Assembly (NCBI RefSeq): GCF_001522545.3
Contig: NC_031791.1
Location: forward strand, 4,921,376-4,985,375
Direction: 5' to 3'
Source: Parus major
Taxonomy: Eukaryota; Chordata; Aves; Passeriformes; Paridae
Length of the DNA stretch: 64,000 nucleotides
The notes beneath the pieces were generated by a model. That model saw only the letters and a program-made list of their open reading frames with translations. It made no database searches and was not told where the DNA came from. Every line of letters starts with the position of its first letter. The first letter of the stretch is position 1. Both the position numbers and the translations under genes were made by a program. Of the stretch, positions 57,231 to 64,000 are shown piece by piece.

Positions 57231-57412
57231 CACCTCCCTGCTCTGCAGTGCTGAACCAGCACCGGGGGTCTGCTCCCCTCTGCCCACAGCCCAGCACTGC
57301 CCTGCAGCCCTGTCCCTTTCACAAAGGAGCTCCCCAGGACCCATCCCTGGCATTAAAGACTCATTTTCTAGAGGAAGATGGGCCGGTGGAGCAGAGGTGA
57401 GGTGAGCAGAGG
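56935..57412. repeat. Inverted repeat Q / Q' (157-bp arms), interleaved with P / P'
   Basis: 56935-57091 is the reverse complement of 57256-57412, without indels and with about three mismatches. Order along the strand is P, Q, P', Q', not the nested P, Q, Q', P' of a simple fold-back. The two mirror axes are 171 bp apart. The 14-mer 'ccagcaccgggggt' (56914-56927, inverted 57078-57091, direct again 57256-57269) lies in all the overlaps and looks like the pivot. Confidence 0.93.
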
Positions 57413-57566
57413 CTGCATGGAGGAAGGCAGAAATAACTGACATGTTTGATGGTTTCACTCGTCAGCGCGGAGCTGGGGGTTCCTGTCCTGCCAGGAGTGA
57501 CACAGGATCCTGCCTGGCTCAGCACAAGGATGGAATGGGATTGGACAGAAGGAATGGAACTTCCTG

Positions 57567-57631
57567 NNNNNNNNNNNNNNNNNNNNNNNNNNNNNNNNNN
57601 NNNNNNNNNNNNNNNNNNNNNNNNNNNNNNN
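57567..57631. other. Assembly gap, 65 N
   Basis: Run of N at the left edge of an antisense young CR1 copy, about 155 bp right of the interleaved inverted repeats. Confidence 0.99.
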
Positions 57632-57775
57632 CATTCCCTGGGGAGCCTGGGCAGTGCCAGCACCTCTGGGGGAAGAACCTTTCCCTAAATCCAGCCTGAG
57701 CCTGGCCTGGCCCAGCTCCAGCCGTTCCCTGGGTGCTGTCCCTGTCCCAGAGCAGAGATCAGAGCTGCCCCTCCC
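57632..57775 (-). mobile_element. CR1 LINE fragment, young subfamily
   Basis: Antisense of the same stretch seen at 42030-42160: 'cattccctggggagcctggg', 'gggggaagaacctttcccta', 'ccctgggtgctgtccctgtc', 'cagagcagagatcagagctg'. The expected CR1 3' terminus is missing and should lie in the adjoining gap. Confidence 0.92.
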
Positions 57776-58064
57776 CTGCCCCTCAGGAGGAGCTCTAGGA
57801 AAGCTGTCACCTCCTCTGGAAGTGGCATTGACACCTTTGGTTGTTGCTCTGTCCATGCAGCCTCTGGGACAATGCTTTTAGCTCTCTCCTATCAGGATTT
57901 TCATCAGCTGTCCTCAGGATCCCCATCTGGCTCTCTGTGGCCACGTCCTCACCTGCACACGGTGAGAGGGCGTCCCTGGAGAGCCAGACCCCAGGGCTGG
58001 AGGTGCCTGGGAGGGTCCAGACCTCCCTCCACTCACACTCATTGGGTACAGCTGGATACCTCAT

Positions 58065-58497
58065 CTGGGGCTGGGTCCTTCAGCAGAGCAGAGGGAATCC
58101 AGAGGAGGCCACTGCGCTGTCCACGGGCTGGAGGGTGCTCCACAGCGTGGAGAGGCGATGGGGTTTGTTCAGACTGGGGATGAGAAAGCCCCCAAGGGGA
58201 ATCTCCACAACCAAGGAGATCACGGAGATGGAAGACCCAGGATCTCCACAAGCAAAGGACGAAGGCAGCAGACATGAACCAAAACAACCTTGGACTGGAT
58301 ATGGGGAGAATAATTCACCATGAGGAAGGTCAAACCTGGCAGCAAGTTGAGAGGCTGTGCAACCTCTGTCCTTGGAGACCTTCAGGACCTGACTGATCAT
58401 GGAAAAAAAACCCCTGAGCAGCCTGGTCTGATCCTGTTTGGTGCAGAAGGTTGAATGAAAGACCTTCAGAGTCCTTCCACCCTCAATTTCCTGTCCT
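58065..58497 (+). mobile_element. CR1 LINE region, diverged
   Basis: Landmarks in sense order: 'ctggggctgggtccttcagca', 'gatggggtttgttcagactg', 'gggatgagaaagcccccaag', 'ggagaataattcaccatgag', 'ctccttggagaccttcagg'-like sequence at about 58370, then 'agagtccttccaccctcaat'. Many substitutions; an old copy. Confidence 0.65.
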
Positions 58498-58992
58498 ACT
58501 GTGCTGCTGCAGGTGGGGTGCTTTTCTTTCTCTGTATAGTTTTTCCCTTATTATATCTTCTGTCTGAATTCCTTAAAAAGCCATTTCACTGTTGAAGGAA
58601 TGTCTTGGGAATGGCTTTGCGCTTTCACTTCAGGAGCATTCAAGATTGTTTCCATTTTCTGGTGGCTTGGGGGATTTTTCACACCCATGATTGATAGTGT
58701 GCCACACGCAGCAGCTACACGAGCACTTCAGCTGCAAAGCAAAGCAACTCCAACCCACAGAAATGCCACAAGTGACACAGTCCACAAAACCATAACTGTG
58801 CCTTCTTATCCATATTCAGGCTGCAGGGTATTTAATTATGGGATCCCAGATTATCAGCACGCACTCCTGCCTGGCTCGGTGGAGGAGGAATGGTGTGTCT
58901 GGAATGAAAAGCTGTTCGACACCTCCTTTTCCTTGGTGCTCGTTCAGTGACTCACAGGATCCTCCATGTCCAAAACCTCGATATGACCTGAG

Positions 58993-59240
58993 CTGGAGCT
59001 GGGCCAGGCCAGGCTCAGGCTGGATTTAGGGAAAGGTTCTTCCCCCAGAGGTGCTGGCACTGCCCAGGCTCCCCAGGGAATGGGCACGGCCCCGAGGCTG
59101 CCAGAGCTGCAGGAGCCTTTGGACAGCGCTCCAGGGATGCCCAGGCTGGGGGTGCTGGGGGGTCTGGGCAGGGCTGGGGATGGGCTGGATGATCCTGGTG
59201 GGTCCCTTGCATCTCAGGCCGTTCTGTGATTCTCTGACAC
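58993..59240 (+). mobile_element. CR1 LINE 3' region, young subfamily
   Basis: 58993-59160 equals 42076-42243 base for base by eye. The end then reads 'gctggatgatcctggtgggt', 'cccttgcatctcaggccgtt', 'ctgtgattctctga', a well-kept CR1 terminus. 5' truncation is abrupt at 'ctggagctgggcc'. Confidence 0.95.
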
Positions 59241-60199
59241 TCCAGGGAGATCATTTGTCCTCTCTGGGACAGCACCAGAACCACAGCACCTGCCACCCCC
59301 CTGAAAAAACGCCCAGGGGAAGTGGGAGGAGGCAACACCATCCAGGGTGGAGATGCTCAGGGTGGGGAAATCAGCTGGGCTGCAGCTGCTCTGTGGCAGA
59401 GAAGGAGCAGCACCTCCCTCCCTCCCATCCCCGGGCACGGGGCCAGCGTGTCCCGGCACGATCAGGCAGCTCCCGTGCACAGGGCTGCGGCTCTTTACTG
59501 GGGGACGCTGTTGAGCAGCTTCCCAACCCTTTCCTGCCTCCTTGGAGGTGTCTGCCACCCCTGGCATGGCACCCAAGGGACCGTGGTGGTGGCAGGGACA
59601 CAAACTCCAGTAAAATGCTTGGGGCAGTGTTTGCTCCATGGTCCCGCGGGTACCTCCAGGACCCCGCTTGCAGCAGCCGAAAGGGAAGGTCCAGGGGGTC
59701 AAGGAACACCCTTTGCCATCCATTTAGAGCTGCTATCCCTCTCTGAGGGCTTGGATACCACCTGCAGCAGGTACAACCCCTCGGTGTCTTCCTCTGGTCC
59801 TCTACACCTGTAGATACCTGCAGAGAATCCCACTGCTCTCCTTCAGAACCCTGTGTGTCCCTCATGGGATGGGCAGATGATCTGCAGGGCCTCCTGTTCC
59901 CAGTGCTCGCCGTTTGGAGCCATCAACAGGTCCTGGCCACCATCTCCTGGGAGTGGAGCAGGTCCTGCTGTGCAGGGACATCAGATGGGTGGGAAATGGA
60001 TTGCAGGGGAAGAGGACAGTGTGGTGGTGTGGGGTTCCTCCTCAGCTCTGGAGTAACATAATTATATCAGTAATAATATCAGTAATAATATCAGTAATAA
60101 ATCAATAGCACTAAATACTGTCAGATCCACCCCGTTGTGAGAAACAGGGAAATGGGTGGGTTTTCCCTTTTGTGAGAGAAACGTGGCAGTTCTCAGGCT
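59241..60199. other. No gene recognised
   Basis: GC-rich unique sequence and the 12-bp AT-rich array at 60064-60099. A 231-codon plus-strand frame that starts inside the CR1 (59051-59746) is unsupported. Confidence 0.55.
60064..60099. repeat. 12-bp tandem repeat, three copies
   Basis: Three perfect copies of 'atatcagtaata'. Confidence 0.95.
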
Positions 60200-60385
60200 G
60201 TGCCAGAGGATGTTCAGGTTGGACAGTAGGAAAAGTTTCTCCACTCAAAGAGCGATGAGGGTGGAGCCACCATCCCTGGAAGAGTTCAAGAAACCAGCAG
60301 ATGTGGCACTTTGGGATTTGGTTGAAGGATGGACTTGATGGTCTTGGAGGTCTTTTCCAACCCTAATGGTTCTGTGTTTCTCCTG
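60200..60385 (+). mobile_element. CR1 LINE 3' end
   Basis: Sense: 'tgttcaggttggacagtagg', 'aaaagtttctccactcaaag', 'catccctggaagagttcaag', 'gatggacttgatggtcttgg', 'ccaaccctaatggttctgtg'. Confidence 0.92.
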
Positions 60386-60867
60386 TGGCAGGATGAGTGA
60401 CGTCTCAGCCTGAGCCCTGACTGTTTCCCCTGAGTGAGGACACAGTTCACAGCAGCCCTGTTCACAGAGAGGGATTTTCCTGTGGATTCCCATCCTCGAC
60501 TCGTCTGACACAAACGAGGGAGCACGGGGGTGTTGGGGTGGAGTCACAGGAGGTGGGGGAATGGTTCAGTCGAGAGTAGGAGTGGGGATATTGCCCTGCG
60601 TGGTCCAGGGCACGTTCACCTGCTGAGCAGGGGCTCAGTGCTGCTGGCCCAGGTGCTGGAGAGGGCAGGAAGGGCTGAGGGGGATGCTGGAGCTGGGGTT
60701 CTGGCATGTGCCTTCCCTGCCAGCTTCCCTTCTCAGCTGCTGAACCAGTTTGTCCACAGCAGGCCAGTTCCTCCCTCTTTATCCTGGGGCAGTGGTGCTG
60801 CAGTGTTTAAATCCAGATTTACCTGGCCTAGAAACAGTTCATCTCACACTCACTGCTGCTTAAAGAG

Positions 60868-61150
60868 CTCATAGAATCACAGAATCTCAGACCTGTTTGG
60901 GTTGAAAGAGACCTCCAGCCCCCTGCCATGGGCAGAGACACCTTCCAATAAATCAGGCTGCTCCAAGCCCTGTCCAGCCTGGCCTTGGACACTTCCAGGG
61001 ATGGGACAGCCACAGCTTGTGTGGGTAACCTGTGCCAGGGCCTGCCCAGCCTCAGAATAAAGAATTTCTTCCCAAGATCCCATCTAAACCTGCTCTCTGT
61101 CAGTTGGAAGCCATTCCCCTCTGTCCTGTCACACTGGGATGATCGTGACC
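60868..61150 (-). mobile_element. CR1 LINE fragment
   Basis: Antisense: 'ctcatagaatcacagaatct', 'gtttgggttgaaagagacct', 'ccatgggcagagacaccttcc', 'gcctggccttggacacttcc', 'agaatttcttcccaagatcc', 'ctgtcctgtcacactgggat'. About 280 bp with a well-kept 3' terminus. Confidence 0.94.
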
Positions 61151-62085
61151 ACCTCAGAGGGCAGTGACTCCAACACCCTTCCAAACCAGGAAGGATTTCC
61201 CCATGGCTACACCCCTGGAAAGAGCCCAGACAGGGCAGGACATGGTGACCACGGCACCCACATTTCCTGGCCCTTGGCTGGGGCCCATAACCCCAGAAAT
61301 ACCTGGCCACCAGCCCTCTGCGTGGGAGAAGGGCGGGTGGAGAGAGAAACACGGGCTCAGATCCAACAAGAAGGATTCCATCCGAGTCTGGCTGGAGGCG
61401 GCGCTTCCCAGAGGTTGGGTCAGCAATCCTGGGTCCTCCTGACCCTTCTCTGGGCTGTGAGATGCTCAGGGTACATCTCCACGTGCCTCAGCACCGGGGA
61501 CCCACCAGGGGATTGCGTGGCAAGGTGGGCTCTGCTGGGGCACAGAGGGGTGACAGGAGACCCCCTTGTGCAGGAGCCCTGGAGCTCCTCCTCACCCCAC
61601 AGCTGCACAAGATGGTTTTGTGGTCCGTGAGGTGTTTAAAGGATCTTCAGAATGCAATTGGTCATCTGTGAGCAGAGCAGAGCCTTTCTAGAGATGGTTT
61701 TGTCTCTCCCAGTCCTCTCATCTTTTTGTCCTGTGCCTGCAAATGCACGAGCAGGTGAAAAGCTGGTGTCTGCTGTCTTTAATGTGTGGATTTCATACTG
61801 GATCCTCAGACGTCTGTGCTGCACCACTGATGAGGTTAATTTACAAAGATGACCTCTTACCATGGCCCCCTGCACTCCCTTGCACACTACACCAGGCTTA
61901 GGGGAAACTGAGGCAGGCAGGAAAGGAGGGGCTGGGGATGGCGGAAGGGCCAAATTGCTGGAAGCAAAAGGCAAGGAATAGTTTTTATACACACATTTTA
62001 TAATTCATTTTATTACACATTATTGCATATACATTTTACTATACATTTTACTATACATTTTATTAAACAGCAGGAACCTCCCCGG
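61151..62085. other. No certain gene; AT-rich array at 61985-62065
   Basis: Unique sequence. 61640-61860 carries a minus-strand frame of about 118 codons, but I see no clear splice boundary or protein family. If a minus-strand gene starts near 63 kb, this could be a later exon or UTR. From 61985 the DNA is AT-rich with three 12-bp units 'tatacattttac' (62028-62063). Confidence 0.4.
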
Positions 62086-62600
62086 CTGTCAGGGAGCAGG
62101 TGACCACATCCATGGGGTCCCCCTGGGCAGGGTGGGAGCTGTGGGTTGGAGATGTCACACATGCACGGTGTCCCCCTGGGCAGGGTGGGAGCTGTGGGTT
62201 GGAGATGTCAGGGAGCAGGTGACCACATCCACGGTGTCCCCCTGGGCAGGGTGGGAGGTGACCACATCCACGGTGTCCCCCTGGGCAGGGTGGGAGATGT
62301 CACACATCCACCGTGTCCCCCTGGGCAGGGTGGGAGCTGTGGGTTGGAGANNNNNNNNNNNNNNNNNNNNNNNNNNNNNNNNNNNNNNNNNNNNNNNNNN
62401 NNNNNNNNNNNNNNNNNNNNNNNNNNNNNNNNNNNNNNNNNNNNNNNNNNNNNNNNNNNNNNNNNNNNNNNNNNNNNNNNNNNNNNNNNNNNNNNNNNNN
62501 NNNNNCACGGTGTCCCCCTGGGCAGGGTGGGAGCTGTGGGTTGGAGATGTCACACATGCACGGTGTCCCCCTGGGCAGGGTGGGAGCTGTGGGTTGGAGC
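62086..62600. repeat. Minisatellite with mixed-length units, split by a gap
   Basis: At least seven units share the core 'gtgtccccctgggcagggtg'. Most continue 'ggagctgtgggttggagatg' plus 'tcacacatgcacg' (about 57 bp); others insert 'agggagcaggtgaccacatc' or skip straight to 'gaggtgaccacatcc' (about 39 bp). The N-run 62351-62505 falls inside, so the copy number is unknown. The array abuts the CpG-rich block. Confidence 0.95.
62351..62505. other. Assembly gap, 155 N
   Basis: Run of N within the minisatellite, probably unresolved repeat units. Confidence 0.99.
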
Positions 62601-62865
62601 CGGGGCTGAGCAGGGCTCCGCGGGGCGGGGGCCAGGCTCGCTCGGGAGGAGCAGAGGATGCTGCAGTGAGCGTCCGGGGAGCTGAGCTCTCCTCCGGCAC
62701 TCTTGGACAGAGTTTCCTCCTCCCCCGTGGGCAGAGGCCGGGAACGGCACGTCCTCTCTGGCCGACCTCTCCGGCCGGGTCAGCAGGTCCCGGCTGGCCC
62801 GAGCCACAGGAATGCTGGAGCCCTTCTTGACTTCAGCTGGCTTAAAAATATCGTCTGACAAATAC
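62550..62865 (-). CDS. Possible terminal or internal exon of an unrecognised minus-strand gene
   Basis: On the minus strand a long pyrimidine-rich tract (62930-62868) ends in 'cttgtttgtgcag' at 62866, a strong acceptor. Downstream the phase with one leading G gives Y-L-S-D-D-I-F-K-P-A-E-V-K-K-G-S-S-I-P-V, a balanced, non-repetitive peptide unlike the proline-rich shadow frames elsewhere. The frame stays open into the minisatellite and stops at 62550. If a weak donor at 62766-62765 is used instead, the exon is 99 nt and keeps phase. I do not recognise the protein and see no domain. It could also be noncoding sequence with a chance acceptor. The CpG-rich block just upstream on this strand would fit a gene start. 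Confidence 0.3.
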
Positions 62866-63330
62866 CTGCACAAACAAGGGGAAAAAACAAACCCACCTCA
62901 CCCTTATTAAAAAAAAAACAACAAAAAAATCTGTAATTTTCCACAGCGCTGAGCCGCAGCCTTTGGTGGCCCAGCACCGTGGGGGTCGCAGCCCCCCGTG
63001 GCGGTGCCTTGGCTGGAGCTGGAGCTGGTCCTGCCCAGCGGGGCGAGGCTCCGGAGATGGGAGCAGCCGCCCGAGGCTTCCCGGCAGGCTCTGGCAGCCG
63101 GCTGAGCCTCGCCCCGCTCCCGGCTCCGGCTCCGGCTCCGGCTCCGCTCGGGGCAGCTCCCCCTGCTCCTCTCCCCGCTCCCACCAGGCTGCAGGGACCA
63201 CCTGGATCCCCTGGGAAAGGTGGGAGCATCCCTGAGCCCAGGCTGGGGCTGCGGCAGGTGAGGGATGCTCCCCGGCCTGAGCCCCGAGCCCAGGTGTGCT
63301 GCTGAGGGAGCACGGAACGCCGCTGCCGCA
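62590..63330. promoter_or_regulatory. CpG-rich block, candidate CpG island
   Basis: CpG dinucleotides, scarce elsewhere in the window, become frequent from 62600 to about 62800 and again from 62945 to 63330 ('ccgcggggcggggg', 'ggccgacctctccggccggg', 'gcgaggctccggag', a short 'ggctcc' repeat run at 63123-63147). An AT-rich splice-acceptor-like interval divides the two parts. Such islands mark promoters in birds. No TATA box or start site can be placed. Confidence 0.5.
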
Positions 63331-64000
63331 GCTCTGGAGGGGTTTCACGGCACTGGGAGCTAGGGAGGAGAAATTCCCAATGTGGGCTGTCCATGCAGCG
63401 GGGACAAGGAGGGCAGGGAGCGCCCCGTGCCCAGCTGGGCACCGGGCACAGGACTCAGCTCTGTTCATGGGGCTGGAGGCAGCCCCAGGGGGAGAATCCC
63501 CTCTCTGTGGACATGCAGCAGGCATGAGCTGCACATCCCAGCTCCATGGGAAGGGCTGTCCCTGCCATGGAACTCAGCCCTCGCTTCCCAGAGGGGTCCT
63601 GAGGCACTGGGCAGCCCCCAGCCCTCCTCCTCTGTGCCCCCAGCTCTGGCCTGTCCCCACTGCACTGTCCTGGGGCCTCACTGACTGCATCTTTGCCTCT
63701 GGGAGGACTCCCCCATCCACAGCCTGTCCTGCCAGAACCTCCTGTGGCCATGGACATAAACCCAGAGCAGGATCCCAGCAGTGCAGGGACCCTGGCCAAG
63801 CTCCCCTCTGGGCTCCTGGGATGCTGGTGCAGGGATGCTGGCAGCTCTCTGCAGCCTCAGGGCTGTCAGACCCAGCTGCTGTGCTTGGGCCAGGCTCCCT
63901 TGGGCACTGCAGGAGCCAGGTTGGAGCCTCTGGTGGCCTCTGCTCCTTGCAGTGTCACCTGGTCACAGCGGGAAATGCCCCACCTGACCACGCTCACATC
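63331..64000. other. No gene recognised
   Basis: GC-rich sequence to the right edge of the window. No exon or transposon that I can support. Confidence 0.5.

Noticed and set aside
56563..57405. Similar peptides encoded on both strands near 56.6-57.4 kb as a duplicated gene family
   Set aside because: The similarity is explained by the DNA inverted repeats P/P' and Q/Q'. No exon structure is present.
61636..61992. Exon of the minus-strand gene at 61.64-61.99 kb
   Set aside because: An open frame exists, but I cannot place a convincing acceptor and donor or recognise the peptide, so it is only mentioned in the stretch entry.
1..64000. tRNA, rRNA or known microRNA genes
   Set aside because: I looked for familiar cores of common microRNA seeds and tRNA boxes by eye and recognised none. 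Covariance-model scans would be decisive.

Overview
The window reads as bird nuclear DNA, probably GC-rich macro- or microchromosomal sequence. It carries more than twenty fragments of the CR1 LINE family in both orientations. Sense copies end in the typical avian CR1 3' tail (a 'ggtcccttccaacc' block then an 'attctatga'-like end), and antisense copies begin 'atcacagaatc...ggttggaaggg'. There are also solo retroviral-type LTRs of three families, many short minisatellites, and three assembly gaps (7533-8212, 57567-57631, 62351-62505). I see no bacterial-style gene organisation. The order or species cannot be fixed from sequence alone.

Layout. From 1 to about 62 kb I find no convincing protein-coding exon: the open frames are unspliced GC-rich shadows, minisatellite translations or antisense CR1. 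1-10 kb holds small tandem repeats, an AT-rich block near 1.5-2.1 kb, CR1 pieces and a decayed LINE reverse-transcriptase segment (8395-8695). 10.2-10.7 kb is a 12-bp minisatellite. 20-25.7 kb holds three AT-rich, repeat-free blocks that look like conserved noncoding elements (20.1, 22.4-23.2 and 24.8-25.7 kb). They are interrupted by a 52-bp minisatellite and by a 258-bp insertion copied from 27.1 kb. 26-34.8 kb is dense in transposons: CR1, three LTRs and ancient CR1/L3-like relics. 36-50.5 kb alternates CR1, two more LTRs of the first family, and a relic of the LINE ORF2 linker. 50.5-57 kb is mostly unremarkable and ends in two interleaved inverted repeats (56775-57412). 57.6-61.2 kb holds more CR1. 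62.1-62.6 kb is a minisatellite that abuts a CpG-rich block (62.59-63.33 kb) and a possible minus-strand exon (62550-62865).

Interpretation. The best reading is an intergenic or intronic stretch with scattered candidate enhancers, lying on the 3' or intronic side of a minus-strand gene near the right edge. No new multi-gene system is visible. The most unusual items are the interleaved inverted repeats, the templated insertion with a 13-bp target duplication, the candidate enhancer with two mirrored SOX-like pairs next to a RUNX core, and the possible exon beside the CpG island.
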